In this document: in pieces, positions 1 through 10,330 of the stretch
Layout: each line of letters starts with the position of its first letter
How positions within the stretch are numbered: the stretch's first letter is position 1
Source: Colwellia hornerae
GTDB taxonomy: Bacteria; Pseudomonadota; Gammaproteobacteria; Enterobacterales; Alteromonadaceae
Assembly: GCF_007954355.1 (NCBI RefSeq)
Contig: NZ_VOLR01000006.1
Location: 1-64,000 of the forward strand
Length of the DNA: 64,000 nt
Direction: 5' to 3'
The notes under the pieces: generated by a model
Told to the model about the DNA's origin: nothing
Database searches by the model: none
What the model saw: the letters and a program-made list of their open reading frames with translations, nothing else
Translations under genes and position numbers: made by a program

Positions 1-63
1 ATCCAAGAAATGGACGATGCCGATAAGAAACTGGAAAACGGCCTTGAATCGATTTATGATTGA
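1..63 (+). CDS. 3' end of an unidentified gene (partial)
   Basis: The window opens inside a reading frame that gives about 20 residues ending in LENGLESIYD and a TGA stop. The fragment is acidic and probably helical. Too little is present to name a family. No terminator-like hairpin follows it. Confidence 0.5.
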   Translation: MQEMDDADKKLENGLESIYD

Positions 64-434
64 ATTCGAAGACCGCTTAAAGGACTTTATTTAAAACGGG
101 CAGTTACACAAAATCTGTTACAGGCTCCGATAAAGCGATGTATAATACCAAGCATAAAAAACATGATCTCTGCTGATAAATAAATGTTGATAATTTCTAA
201 TGCTACTCTTGATCCTTTTCTGATCCTAAATAAGTAATACTTTACCCATTAAGTTTGATTATTAAACGTTATTTTGACCAACACGACTATTACTTGGCTT
301 AATATGCCCCACAACTTAACGTCATATTAAGCCTCAGCTTAGTTCACAGCTAGCTTGTACTAGAGAATAAGTTGACTTTTAACTGATTGAGAATAAACTA
401 AAAACTAGTTTATATTTCAATGAGATAAATCACC
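64..434. other. 371-base intergenic region before the efflux operon
   Basis: I see no supportable gene here. A possible promoter for the efflux operon is TTGACT at 372-377, then 16 bases and TAAACT at 394-399 (4 of 6 matches to the -10 consensus). The rest is AT-rich and unremarkable. The promoter assignment is weak. Confidence 0.35.
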
Positions 435-1403
435 ATGTCTGCTAAAACTTTCGCTACTTGTTCGTGTCTATTGACATTATTTATAACCCTAGCGGCACTC
501 AGCGGTTGTGATAACAAAAAACCAGCTATTGCCTTAGGTACGTTAGAACGAGAACGCATAGCGCACACGGCAACAGTGAGTGAAGTGATCATTGCATTAC
601 CTGTTAGTGCAGGTAGTCAAGTCCTTAAAGGCACGGTATTGGTTCGGCTGGACGACACGATTCAAAAAGCTTATGTCGCCAAAGCGCAAGCTCAGATGCA
701 ACAAGCAAAAGCTAACTTAGAAAAAGTGCATAATGGTGCTCGTAAAGAGGAAGTTGCAGCAGCCTCGGCAGAAGTCGCAGGTGCGAAAGCCGCATTGATC
801 AAAAGTGAAGCGGATTATAAACGCACTCAAATACTGATAAAAAAAGCATTATCGAGTCAAGCAACGCTCGAAAATTCCCTGGCATCACGCGATGAAAATA
901 CAGCTAAGTTACACAGTGCCCAAGAAAAACTATTACAGTTAATTAATGGCGCTCGCATTGAGGACTTACAAATAGCTGAGGCTATTTTAGCAACCGCTGT
1001 TGCGGTACTCGACAGTGAAAAGAAAAAACTCAACGATTTAACCATTACCGCAAAACGTGATGGTCTATTAGATAATCTCCCGTGGAACCTCGGTGAACGT
1101 GTCACGCTTGGTAGCCCAGTAGCAATTATATTAGCGGGAAGTGCTCCTTTTGCACGTGTCTATGTTCCAGAGCCCTACCGAGTAAAAATAAAAGTCGCAG
1201 ACAAATTAACCGTACAAGTCGATGGTTTAACAGACACTATTATTGGTACTGTTCGCTGGATATCTTCTGAACCTGCTTTTACGCCTTACTTTGCATTAAA
1301 CCAAGAAGAGCGTGCAAACCTGATGTATTTGGCTGAAATACAATTACCTGATAGTGCTGCAGAGCTTCCTATGGGTGTGCCCGCGCAAGTTATAATGCCA
1401 TGA
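435..1403 (+). CDS. HlyD/RND-type periplasmic adaptor lipoprotein of an ABC exporter
   Basis: Membrane fusion protein of 322 residues that would link the inner-membrane ABC transporter encoded next to it to an outer-membrane channel. The N-terminus is a lipoprotein signal with lipobox LSGC, so the mature protein should start at Cys25. A split biotinyl-lipoyl-like domain flanks a long alpha-helical hairpin (about residues 75-200, rich in Ala, Lys and Gln), followed by a beta-barrel domain. Its stop overlaps the start of the ATPase gene (ATGA), so the two are translationally coupled. The family matches YhiI/YbhG-like adaptors. The substrate cannot be told from sequence. Confidence 0.88.
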   Translation: MSAKTFATCSCLLTLFITLAALSGCDNKKPAIALGTLERERIAHTATVSEVIIALPVSAGSQVLKGTVLVRLDDTIQKAYVAKAQAQMQQAKANLEKVHNGARKEEVAAASAEVAGAKAALIKSEADYKRTQILIKKALSSQATLENSLASRDENTAKLHSAQEKLLQLINGARIEDLQIAEAILATAVAVLDSEKKKLNDLTITAKRDGLLDNLPWNLGERVTLGSPVAIILAGSAPFARVYVPEPYRVKIKVADKLTVQVDGLTDTIIGTVRWISSEPAFTPYFALNQEERANLMYLAEIQLPDSAAELPMGVPAQVIMP

Positions 1404-2371
1404 ATGACTTAAACGATGGCCAAGAAAAAAATCTTAATGTTGGCAGCCCATTTGCGATAAGCGCACAAAAACTCACTCGAAAATTTAGCGAATTAACCGC
1501 GGTATCTGCGCTAGATTTAACTGTAGATAAGCAAACTATTTACGGATTTTTAGGCCCCAATGGCTCAGGTAAAACCACGGCAATTCGATTGCTGACCGGT
1601 TTATTAATTCCAACCAGTGGTCAGGTTAACGTTTTGGGTTGTCATTTACCGCAAGAGGCCAATAAACTGCGAATGAAAATTGGCTATATGACACAGAAGT
1701 TCTCTCTCTATGAGGATCTTACCGTCAAAGAGAACTTGCAATTTATCAGTCGAATTTATGGTCTAACGGCTAACCAACAAAAATCACGAATTAGTGAGTT
1801 GTTAAGTACTCATCAATTAACACAGCAAAGTCGGCAACTTGCTGGCAGTATGAGTGGTGGTCAAAAACAAAGACTAGCACTTGCCGCCGCAGTAATACAT
1901 AAACCTAAGTTACTCTTTTTAGATGAACCCACTTCGGCAGTTGATCCGCAAAACCGACGAGAGTTTTGGGAGCAATTATTTGATCTTTGCGATCAAGGCA
2001 CCACAATATTAGTCTCAACCCATTACATGGATGAAGCGGAGCGTTGTCATAAGTTGGCCATTTTAGAGAATGGTATAAAAAGAGCGGATGATAGCCCTCA
2101 AAACTTAATGAACAATATGCCTGCTCAAGTGGTTGAAGTTGGCGCAAGCAATATACGCCAAATAAAAGAGTGCTTGATCAAATTGCCACAAGTAATTTCT
2201 GCCGCTCAGCTGGGTACTCACTTACGTGTCTTAGTCAATAAAGAAGAAAGTAACCCTATCGCATTATTACAGCGCCAGCCCTGCTTAAATGATACGGCTA
2301 AACTTGCTATTGTTAGACCCAGTCTTGAAGATGTTTTTGTTAGTTGCACCGGCCAAGGGATGACACAGTAA
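1400..2371 (+). CDS. ABC transporter ATP-binding protein (drug/efflux type)
   Basis: ATPase subunit of 323 residues for an ABC-2 exporter. Walker A is GPNGSGKTT (about residues 53-61), the signature is MSGGQKQR, Walker B is LLFLDEPTSAVD and the switch histidine lies in STHYMDEAE. It is a single nucleotide-binding domain, so it would act as a homodimer; related YbhF/YhiH proteins often carry two. The last ~90 residues form the C-terminal domain usual for DrrA/CcmA-like subunits. It overlaps the adaptor gene upstream by 4 bases and the permease downstream by 1 base. Confidence 0.92.
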   Translation: MNDLNDGQEKNLNVGSPFAISAQKLTRKFSELTAVSALDLTVDKQTIYGFLGPNGSGKTTAIRLLTGLLIPTSGQVNVLGCHLPQEANKLRMKIGYMTQKFSLYEDLTVKENLQFISRIYGLTANQQKSRISELLSTHQLTQQSRQLAGSMSGGQKQRLALAAAVIHKPKLLFLDEPTSAVDPQNRREFWEQLFDLCDQGTTILVSTHYMDEAERCHKLAILENGIKRADDSPQNLMNNMPAQVVEVGASNIRQIKECLIKLPQVISAAQLGTHLRVLVNKEESNPIALLQRQPCLNDTAKLAIVRPSLEDVFVSCTGQGMTQ

Positions 2372-3519
2372 TGAAAACATCGCTATTAAGAATTCAGGCC
2401 ATTGTTATAAAAGAACTACTGCAGCTTAGGCGCGATAGAATGACCTTTGGCATGGTAATAATGATCCCCCTAGTACAATTACTTCTATTCGCCTTTGCTA
2501 TTAACACCAATGTGCGAGATATCCCAGTCGGTGTTGTAGATCATAGTCAAACATCTTTGAGCCGAGTATTACAGCAAACCGTTGCCGCAACCGGCATTGT
2601 TAATTTCACCCGCAGTTATCATTCAATAAAAGAAGCACAAGCCGCCATAGATAGCAGTGAGGTGCGGGCAGTGTTAATTATTCCACAAGATGTTAGCCAG
2701 CGTTTAGTTCGACACCCTAGTGTCGGTTTTGGTTTGCCACCCTCGAGTAAACAAGAGACAAGCAGGCCAATAGCACAATGGTTAGTCGATGGCTCTGATA
2801 CAGTTATAGCGGGTAGTATTAAAAGTTTACGCAGTATGCCACTTACAGAGTTATTAGATAAACCCGCCAACCGAAATACTGCAACGTTTGAAGTGACCTT
2901 ACTTTATAATCCAGAGCAGCGCAGTGTGGTTAATATAGTACCTGGGCTTGTTGCCGTCATCTTAACAATGACGATGATAATGTTTACCTCGGCCGCCATT
3001 GTTCGCGAGCAAGAGCGCGGTAATATGGAGATGCTAATTACTACGCCACTTGGCTCACTTGAGCTAATGATTGGTAAAATATTTCCTTATATTTTTATTG
3101 GTGCGATTCAAGTCTGTATTATTCTTGGTTTAGGTTATTGGCTATTTGACGTCCCCTTTAATGGCGGTTTTGCCCAACTAGCACTTGCGACTTTACTCTT
3201 TATTTGCGCCAGCTTAGTGCTTGGTTTAGTTATATCCACCATTGCTAAAAACCAATTACAATCAATGCAAATGACAATATTTATTTTACTGCCATCTATA
3301 TTATTATCTGGCTTTATGTTCCCTTATGAAGGTATGCCACTGCCCACACAATATATTGCTGAAGCACTGCCCGCGACACACTTTATTCGCTTAATAAGAG
3401 GTGTAGTATTACGTGATGTTGCTGTTATTGAGATGAGTTTTGATATGCTATGGTTGATTGCTTTTACCTGTTTTGGCTTACTTGTTTCAGCACTGCGCTT
3501 TAAGAAAACACTCGATTAA
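2371..3519 (+). CDS. ABC-2 type permease of the efflux system
   Basis: Inner-membrane subunit of about 382 residues. There is one N-terminal membrane helix (about residues 22-40), a large periplasmic domain (about 45-185) and five to six helices in the C-terminal half, the usual ABC2_membrane_3 layout of YbhR/YbhS/YhhJ. The ATG at 2371 overlaps the ATPase stop (TAATG). A TTG at 2344 in the same frame would add nine residues but lies inside the upstream gene, so 2371 is preferred. Only one permease gene is present, so a homodimer is inferred. Confidence 0.9.
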   Translation: MKTSLLRIQAIVIKELLQLRRDRMTFGMVIMIPLVQLLLFAFAINTNVRDIPVGVVDHSQTSLSRVLQQTVAATGIVNFTRSYHSIKEAQAAIDSSEVRAVLIIPQDVSQRLVRHPSVGFGLPPSSKQETSRPIAQWLVDGSDTVIAGSIKSLRSMPLTELLDKPANRNTATFEVTLLYNPEQRSVVNIVPGLVAVILTMTMIMFTSAAIVREQERGNMEMLITTPLGSLELMIGKIFPYIFIGAIQVCIILGLGYWLFDVPFNGGFAQLALATLLFICASLVLGLVISTIAKNQLQSMQMTIFILLPSILLSGFMFPYEGMPLPTQYIAEALPATHFIRLIRGVVLRDVAVIEMSFDMLWLIAFTCFGLLVSALRFKKTLD

Positions 3520-3683
3520 TTTATATGATAGTTACATTGCACAAGGTGAGATATTTGGGTTAATGAGCTGTCCAATTAGATTTTGATTGGTGAAAATGAT
3601 AGATAAACTGTTAACATGGCGTTATATGCTTTCGTCAGTATTGACTCGATCAAACTATCGTCTTATAAATATTTGGAGTAGAA

Positions 3684-3875
3684 ATGAATAATAAAATTAT
3701 TGGTATTACCCTTATCATTGTTGGTGTTGCTGTTGCGATTTGGGGTTATAACATTTATGACTCAGCTAGCGCTCAACTTACTCGCACCTTAAACGGGGAT
3801 ACGCCTGTTGAAGCTTGGGCAGGAATGATCGGTGGTGTTATTGCTGTTGTTATCGGTATCACAAGAATCAAGTAA
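3684..3875 (+). CDS. DUF3185-type small membrane protein
   Basis: A 63-residue protein with two hydrophobic helices (about 4-22 and 42-60) joined by a short polar loop (SAQLTRTLNGDTP). Length and layout match the DUF3185 family of marine and soil proteobacteria, whose function is unknown. A good ribosome-binding site (TTGGAG) lies 7-8 bases before the ATG. It stands alone between the efflux operon and a palindromic terminator-like hairpin. Confidence 0.75.
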   Translation: MNNKIIGITLIIVGVAVAIWGYNIYDSASAQLTRTLNGDTPVEAWAGMIGGVIAVVIGITRIK

Positions 3876-3930
3876 CCGTTAATTTTTGTGGTTTAACGCA
3901 TATTAGTGTTTACTCGTAAAAATTAGCTTT

Positions 3931-3957
3931 GAGCTATTTATTTTAAATAAATAGCTC
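3931..3957. terminator. Perfect palindrome, terminator-like
   Basis: A 27-base perfect inverted repeat (arms GAGCTATTTATT and AATAAATAGCTC) lies 55 bases after the small membrane protein gene. It lacks a strong T tract on either side, so it could be a weak bidirectional terminator or a transcript-end stabiliser. Confidence 0.45.
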
Positions 3958-4056
3958 TCTATTTGCGGCTTATTATAAGCGTTCAGCAATAGATCAATAA
4001 CGACGATCTCGACAGTTGCGAGATATTAAGCTTAAGCGAACAAGATCAGGCTCTCA

Positions 4057-5145
4057 ATGTTAACCATACTCATATTTTTCACCCTGTTTATTGCGCTAAC
4101 AACTTTTCTGCCCTTGTCTCGACATACCCATTGGATTATCAGGGGCATGGACTTTCCTCGCTTACAGTTCACTATACTTGCAATCATATTGTTACTTGCT
4201 CATTTTATTTTTCTTGACCCGCAAATAGTAACTACACAGGCACTGATTATCAGCACAACGCTGTGTTTGATATGGCAATTATCCTGGATATTACCTTATA
4301 CTTTTATTTATCCCAAAGAAGTTAAAACCTCCACCGAATACGATGCCGATAAACAACTTAGTATTATTACTTCAAATGTTCTGACACCCAATCGCAATGC
4401 CAAGGCACTGATAAAGCTGGTTAAGAAGCACCAGCCCGATGTACTCGTTACACTAGAATCAGACCTATGGTGGGAGGAACAACTTAACGTCCTAGAAACC
4501 GACATGCCTTACACCGTTAAATGTCCACTTGATAATCTCTATGGCATGCATGTATTCTCGCGATTACCGATCGCTGAACAGGAAATCAGTTATTTGGTTG
4601 AGAAGGATGTTCCGTCAATACACACAACAATAGTGTTACGTAGCGGCGACAAAGTGCGAGTGCACTTTCTTCACCCTGCGCCGCCAAGCCCAACAGAAAA
4701 CGCTGAATCTGCAGAGCGTGATGCTGAGCTGATGATTGTTGCTCGAAGTGTTGCCGACAGTGACCTACCGGTTATCGTCACAGGCGATCTTAATGATGTT
4801 GCTTGGTCTGCCACCACGCGACTGTTTCGTAAAATTAGTGGTTTGCTCGATCCTCGCGTTGGACGAGGAGTATTTAACACTTTTCATGTCGACTGCCCAT
4901 TGGTTCGATGGCCTTTAGATCATTTGTTTCACAGCAAACATTTTTCACTGCAAAAAATTAAGCGTTTACCGTCAATCGGTTCAGACCATTTTCCATTGTT
5001 AACCCAACTCTCGTTTACCGCACGGCGTTGTAATAATCAAGCTGGTATAAAAGCAGACGCGGCTGAAGATAAGTGGGCACAAGAAATATCTGAAGCGCAA
5101 AATGTCAGCAAAAATGATGTACCAAAGCCTGGTAAAAAAAATTAA
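4057..5145 (+). CDS. Endonuclease/exonuclease/phosphatase-fold protein with N-terminal membrane helices
   Basis: A 362-residue protein. Residues 1-90 hold about three membrane helices. The rest is an EEP (DNase I-like) domain with its metal-site motifs in order: TSNVL near 105, LVTLESD (catalytic Glu) near 133, VTGDLNDVAW near 245 and GSDHFPLL near 308. The active-site residues look intact, so a periplasmic phosphodiesterase or phosphatase is likely. The substrate is unknown; relatives are often annotated as exported or membrane-bound hydrolases. The last ~45 residues are polar, lysine-rich and probably disordered. Confidence 0.8.
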   Translation: MLTILIFFTLFIALTTFLPLSRHTHWIIRGMDFPRLQFTILAIILLLAHFIFLDPQIVTTQALIISTTLCLIWQLSWILPYTFIYPKEVKTSTEYDADKQLSIITSNVLTPNRNAKALIKLVKKHQPDVLVTLESDLWWEEQLNVLETDMPYTVKCPLDNLYGMHVFSRLPIAEQEISYLVEKDVPSIHTTIVLRSGDKVRVHFLHPAPPSPTENAESAERDAELMIVARSVADSDLPVIVTGDLNDVAWSATTRLFRKISGLLDPRVGRGVFNTFHVDCPLVRWPLDHLFHSKHFSLQKIKRLPSIGSDHFPLLTQLSFTARRCNNQAGIKADAAEDKWAQEISEAQNVSKNDVPKPGKKN

Positions 5146-5188
5146 CTCGATAACCGTTCTCGATTAACGGCTCAAGGGTTACAGCACG

Positions 5189-5749
5189 TTAAATCGTAAT
5201 TTTGCTGACTGATTTTTTGCGAATTTGGTCAGCGCACTCAGCTAAGACAATAGCACCGGCCGTTGATACATTAAGAGAATTCCCCATACCAAACATAGAA
5301 ATGTGTATTTGGTGATGACTTAGCTTTAATGCCGCCTCACTTACGCCCTTGCGTTCATTACCTAACACTAATGCACAAGCTGATGGGTAAGTAACATCTT
5401 TATAATCAACCGACTGATGACAAAGTTCAACGCCAAAAACAGTATAGCCGTCGTCTATTAATGTTTGTAAGCTTGCCGTTGTGCTATCACTGTATTCAAT
5501 ATCCACCCATTTCGCTTCATTTCTAGAAGCTTTTTTCAATTTTTTATCTGAAATAGTGAGTTCGCCACAAACGATAATTTTTTGAATAGCAAATGCATCG
5601 GCTAAACGAATAAAAGCACCGATATTATAGCTATTGGTGACATGATCTAATACCAGGACTAAAGGAATTTTTGCCTGTTTTACGTATTCATCACGGGTCG
5701 GTTTATCTTGTCTGATGTCTTCTTTACTCAATTGTATTTTTGAATGCAT
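5189..5749 (-). CDS. TrmH/SpoU-family RNA 2'-O-methyltransferase
   Basis: A 186-residue SPOUT methyltransferase. The three family motifs are visible: NSYNIGAFIRLADAF (motif 1), CALVLGNERKGVS (motif 2) and MGNSLNVSTAGAIVLAE (motif 3), which together form the knotted SAM site. It lacks the extra N-terminal RNA-binding domain of RlmB, and the target RNA cannot be inferred. It is a single leftward gene convergent with the EEP-fold gene. Confidence 0.85.
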   Translation of the reverse strand: MHSKIQLSKEDIRQDKPTRDEYVKQAKIPLVLVLDHVTNSYNIGAFIRLADAFAIQKIIVCGELTISDKKLKKASRNEAKWVDIEYSDSTTASLQTLIDDGYTVFGVELCHQSVDYKDVTYPSACALVLGNERKGVSEAALKLSHHQIHISMFGMGNSLNVSTAGAIVLAECADQIRKKSVSKITI

Positions 5750-5881
5750 GATAACTGCTCTTATTATTTGCTAATGAAGCGGCTGCTTCACCTGACTTAA
5801 TCCATTAGCTTGATATTTAGTTTTGAGGTTGTTGGTTGCTACTTTGTTACCGTAAGCACTTAACCGCTTTTAACGGTAAAT

Positions 5882-6484
5882 TTATGGTCGTTCAAGCGCT
5901 ACATATGCTGAGGTAAGACTAAAACCATCGCCACCCATTTTACCAACAGAATCGAGCATCACTTGATTTATACCCTCATCGCTATAAAGGTCGTCTCTTA
6001 CATAAACGAACTTTACATCTAACAACACTAGGGTTCCTCCCGCAGGTAAATCACCGAGGGTAATGAGTTCTCTTAATGTGCATTCGTATCGAATTGGCGA
6101 GGCTTTCACCGAAAAAGGAGCGACTGTGCTGCTGGCAATTTTATCGACATCGGCAAAGTCAAACTCACTTTCGTCAATGGTAATACTGGCACTGGTTTTG
6201 TTCATTTTTTCCAGTAAGTGGCTATTGACGATATTGATAACACATTCACCGGTTGCTTTGAGATTCTGTAAAGTATCTTTATCAATACCATTCCTTTGGC
6301 TTACTTGGGTATAGAGAAGTACGGGGGGATTACAGCTAGCCACCGTAAAAAATGAATAAGGAGCAAGGTTATCAACCCCCTCTTTTGAACGCGTACTGAT
6401 CCAAGCGATTGGCCTTGGTGTGACACCACCGTTTAGTAGGCGATATTTTTCTTGAACACCAAGTTCTGCAATATCAAAGTTCAT
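5882..6484 (-). CDS. Flavin reductase-like FMN-binding protein
   Basis: A 200-residue flavin reductase-like domain (split-barrel FMN-binding fold). The family signature sits at residues ~20-60: PRPIAWIST, then LAPYSFFTVASCNPP. Family members bind FMN and either reduce free flavin with NAD(P)H or act as flavoprotein oxygenase partners; the substrate here is unknown. The start overlaps the 3' end of the SMI1/KNR4 gene by 11 bases, so the two are probably co-translated. Confidence 0.85.
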   Translation of the reverse strand: MNFDIAELGVQEKYRLLNGGVTPRPIAWISTRSKEGVDNLAPYSFFTVASCNPPVLLYTQVSQRNGIDKDTLQNLKATGECVINIVNSHLLEKMNKTSASITIDESEFDFADVDKIASSTVAPFSVKASPIRYECTLRELITLGDLPAGGTLVLLDVKFVYVRDDLYSDEGINQVMLDSVGKMGGDGFSLTSAYVALERP

Positions 6485-6923
6485 TAAATGCCTCTAGCCA
6501 TCCGGTGAAAGAATTAGCGACTTGAGTAACTGTTGCAGCGCTGTGGTCATAAAACCATACTGCACTGTCTGCTTGTTTCTGTGCACAATCACTCAGCTTG
6601 AAGCAAAACATGCTGCCCTTACAATCTGAGGCAAACAAGATATGGCCTTTGGGCATCCCGGTCATTTCATATAGCTTTGAAAGAGAGAAGATATCGTCAA
6701 GGCTTAAAAAGTCTTGTACTTCGGTAATATCGACACCTAAGTCACAGATTTTAGTTAATACATTCGGCGTGTGCACCAAACCATAGGTTGATATTAAATA
6801 TTTGTATGAATCGGGTAAGTAAGCAGTTAACTTTAATTCAAGCTCGGTAATATCATCACTAGCTATGGGAACCATGGCGCCTTTACTGCCCCAATTTTTT
6901 ACAAAAAGATCAATGCTATTCAT
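6474..6923 (-). CDS. SMI1/KNR4 family protein
   Basis: A 149-residue protein with the SMI1/KNR4 hallmark near residue 30 (ELKLTAYLPDSYKYLISTYG), followed by a LFASDCKGSMFCF-like core. The superfamily includes many immunity proteins of polymorphic toxins as well as housekeeping members. No toxin gene is adjacent, so an immunity role is not supported. It is first in a two-gene unit with the flavin reductase. Confidence 0.75.
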   Translation of the reverse strand: MNSIDLFVKNWGSKGAMVPIASDDITELELKLTAYLPDSYKYLISTYGLVHTPNVLTKICDLGVDITEVQDFLSLDDIFSLSKLYEMTGMPKGHILFASDCKGSMFCFKLSDCAQKQADSAVWFYDHSAATVTQVANSFTGWLEAFNEL

Positions 6924-7231
6924 CTGGATACTCTCATTCTGTTACTGTGCTATTTATATTGAACGCTTTATAATTTGCCAATCTATCGTGCTTTGATCAA
7001 ACTTAGCCGTAAATAAAAATAAAGCGCTTCTCCCTGCTCAAGACGTCGTATTCTAACAGTTTAAGAGCACAGGGTATCACTAATTAAAAGCGTAAATAGT
7101 GTTGCCTGTTTGGTTATTTCAGCTAAAAACGATACTGATAATATGTAGCTAAACCGTTCATTTTATTAAGCGATAAAAAAAGCACCTAAAAAGGTGCTTT
7201 AATAAATAATATCTTTTATCTTAATTTCAGA
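6924..7231. other. 308-base intergenic region with the murA terminator
   Basis: No gene is supported. The region holds the upstream sequence of the SMI1 gene at its left end and the murA terminator at its right end (7172-7200). The middle is AT-rich without open frames of note. Confidence 0.5.
7172..7200 (-). terminator. Rho-independent terminator of the mla-murA operon
   Basis: On the minus strand the arms AAAGCACCT and AGGTGCTTT form a 9-bp stem with a 4-base loop, followed by a run of T. It lies about 32 bases after the murA stop. Confidence 0.85.
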
Positions 7232-8512
<1,281 letters not shown>

Positions 8513-8522
8513 TTATGAAAAT

Positions 8523-8780
8523 TTAAAGCGGAAGATTAAACATTTTTTCACGTTGCCAAACTGACGTTGTGAAGGTTTTAATCGATACCGCATGAATTGC
8601 ACCGGCTTTAATAGTCTCTGCTAAAGGTGCATATATTGCTTGCTGCTTCTTTACTCGGCTTAATTCGCCAAGAAAATCTGCAACCGCGATCACTTTGCAC
8701 TGTGAGCCATCAAATGCAACATGTAACTCATCTAGTTCAAGGGCATCATTAAGTAATTTTTCTATATCTGAAACTTCCAC
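8523..8780 (-). CDS. ibaG: BolA-family protein IbaG
   Basis: An 85-residue BolA/IbaG (YrbA) protein. The conserved stretches DGSQCKVIAV, SRVKKQQAIYAPL and IHAVSIKTFT are present. BolA-like proteins bind [2Fe-2S] clusters with monothiol glutaredoxins; IbaG is linked to acid stress and envelope homeostasis. The start is GTG at 8780, preceded by GGAG; an overlapping ATG two bases upstream is out of frame and hits a stop at once. It sits between mlaB and murA, the standard gammaproteobacterial order. Confidence 0.92.
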   Translation of the reverse strand: MEVSDIEKLLNDALELDELHVAFDGSQCKVIAVADFLGELSRVKKQQAIYAPLAETIKAGAIHAVSIKTFTTSVWQREKMFNLPL

Positions 8781-8792
8781 ATTTATCTCCGA

Positions 8793-9107
8793 TTACTGAT
8801 TAAGCTTACTATCAGTTTTTGGTAAGAACATATCAACACAACTTAACTGAGCTAATTTAATTAAATCTTTTGGTAGCTTATCAAAAGTTAATTGACAGTC
8901 AGTCTTATTACTTAATTCTAGCATGGCCAGTAGCCAAGCTAAACAAGCCGTGTCGACTTTTGAAACATTCGACAAATCAAAGATTAATACCCCTGATTTA
9001 ATCAAATGTTTTGATTTTTTTTCAAATGAATTATCAATAGTTAATAAGGTTAATTCACCACTAAAAATAACTCGGGAATCTTTTTCAATAAAACTAATTT
9101 TCTTCAC
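8793..9107 (-). CDS. mlaB: Phospholipid transport STAS-domain protein MlaB
   Basis: A 104-residue STAS-domain subunit of the MlaFEDB complex, which binds the ATPase MlaF and stabilises it. The motif FDLSNVSKVDTACLAWLLAM holds the conserved Asp/Thr pair of STAS proteins. The start codon is GTG at 9107. Located between mlaC and ibaG, 37 bases after mlaC. Confidence 0.87.
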   Translation of the reverse strand: MKKISFIEKDSRVIFSGELTLLTIDNSFEKKSKHLIKSGVLIFDLSNVSKVDTACLAWLLAMLELSNKTDCQLTFDKLPKDLIKLAQLSCVDMFLPKTDSKLNQ

Positions 9108-9144
9108 TTCAATTCCTAATCTTCACAGAAATAGCTTAATAACG

Positions 9145-9777
9145 CTACTTAAAAACGATTTTTTGATCGCTTTTTTCTTTTAACATTTCAGTAACGTACG
9201 GCAAGCCCTTTTGACGTATTAAGCCACTAAGCTCTGCTTCTTTACTATCAAGTAAGCTAACGCCTTCGGCAACCATATCATAAGCTTTCCATTCATTGGT
9301 TGTGGTGTTTTTTCTAACACGAAATGAAATATCAATAGGCGGTCTACCGGGATCTAAAACAGAGGTTCTAACAGCAACGACTTTCGCTTCGTCAAAGTCT
9401 CTTTCAGGCTCAAATTCAACTTCTTGTTGCTTATACAAGGTAAAAACTTGTGCGTATGAGGTAACCAAATACTCTCTAAATACATCAACAAAATCAGCTC
9501 GACTTTGTGTAGTAGTTTGTTCAAAGTTTTTATAGCCAATAACTTTCAATGCCGCGTATCGGTAGTTGATATAAGGCATCAGCTCTTCACGAACGATATC
9601 TTTCAATATTTCCGGGTCCTTGCGAATCTCTGGTTGTTCGTCAGCAAAACGTTTAAACGTTACTTTCGCTACAGTTTCGATCATCGTGTATGGGTTTTTA
9701 TTGTTAACAGTTTTAGCTGTTGCACTAACACTCACTAATAATGCCAAGGCTATTATTACTGTAAATAAATTTCTCAT
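9145..9777 (-). CDS. mlaC: Periplasmic phospholipid-binding protein MlaC
   Basis: Soluble shuttle that carries phospholipids between outer-membrane MlaA and inner-membrane MlaFEDB. From the ATG at 9777 it has 210 residues and begins with a clear signal peptide (MRNLFTVIIALALLVSVSAT). An ATG at 9795 would add six residues but has no ribosome-binding site, whereas GGAG precedes 9777. The MlaC/Ttg2D domain spans the rest, with the typical RQKGLPYV segment near the C-terminus. Confidence 0.93.
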   Translation of the reverse strand: MRNLFTVIIALALLVSVSATAKTVNNKNPYTMIETVAKVTFKRFADEQPEIRKDPEILKDIVREELMPYINYRYAALKVIGYKNFEQTTTQSRADFVDVFREYLVTSYAQVFTLYKQQEVEFEPERDFDEAKVVAVRTSVLDPGRPPIDISFRVRKNTTTNEWKAYDMVAEGVSLLDSKEAELSGLIRQKGLPYVTEMLKEKSDQKIVFK

Positions 9778-9806
9778 GATATTGCTACTCTCCATTGGTA
9801 AACATG

Positions 9807-10274
9807 TTAGTCACTTCCTTGACTAAATAAAAATTGTCCAATTAATTCTTCTAGTACTAATGCCGGTTTAGTATCTTCAATAAAGTCACCTGGAACTAGC
9901 GTGCCTACCGATTCATCAATAAAACCAGGTCGTAAGCCAACGTATTGCTCACCCAACAAACCAGCGGTTAAAATAGAAACCGACGTTGCTTCTGAAAAGT
10001 TAATATACTGGGTATAAATATCTAAAGTGACCACCGGCGTATAATCTTTGGCATCAATGGTAATATGACTAACACGGCCAACCACAACACCACCCACTTT
10101 TATCGCTGAACGGACTTTTAGACCGCCAATGTTATCAAACTTAGCATAAAGTTGATATGTCTCACTATTGCCAGAAATACCACTATCAGCAACTTTTAGC
10201 GCAAGCATAAGCAACGCCGCAATACCTAATGCAGCAAATAAACCTACCATTAATTCAATTTTTTTCGACACCAT
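9807..10274 (-). CDS. mlaD: MCE-domain lipid transport protein MlaD
   Basis: Inner-membrane MCE protein that forms the hexameric lipid channel of MlaFEDB. From ATG at 10274 it has 155 residues: one N-terminal helix (about 8-27) and an MCE domain with the conserved IGGLKVRSAIKVGGVVVGRV. A TTG at 10286 would add four residues; the ATG matches the usual MlaD N-terminus (MVSKKIEL). The spacing to mlaC is 29 bases. Confidence 0.93.
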   Translation of the reverse strand: MVSKKIELMVGLFAALGIAALLMLALKVADSGISGNSETYQLYAKFDNIGGLKVRSAIKVGGVVVGRVSHITIDAKDYTPVVTLDIYTQYINFSEATSVSILTAGLLGEQYVGLRPGFIDESVGTLVPGDFIEDTKPALVLEELIGQFLFSQGSD

Positions 10275-10330
10275 GCCTTCCACCAAACCTAAAAATAAAA
10301 ATTATTATAAAAATTAACTAACAGCAAAAA

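Noticed and set aside
251-275. Similarity between AAGTTTGATTATTAAACGTTA near 251 and AAGTTTGATTATTAGAACGTTAA near 30053
   Set aside because: The shared AT-rich stretch is short (about 14 bases unbroken) and neither copy has other repeat features, so chance is likely in low-GC DNA.
6474-6923. SMI1/KNR4 gene as part of a toxin-immunity locus
   Set aside because: No toxin, polymorphic C-terminal fragment or secretion gene is adjacent; the partner is a flavin reductase.
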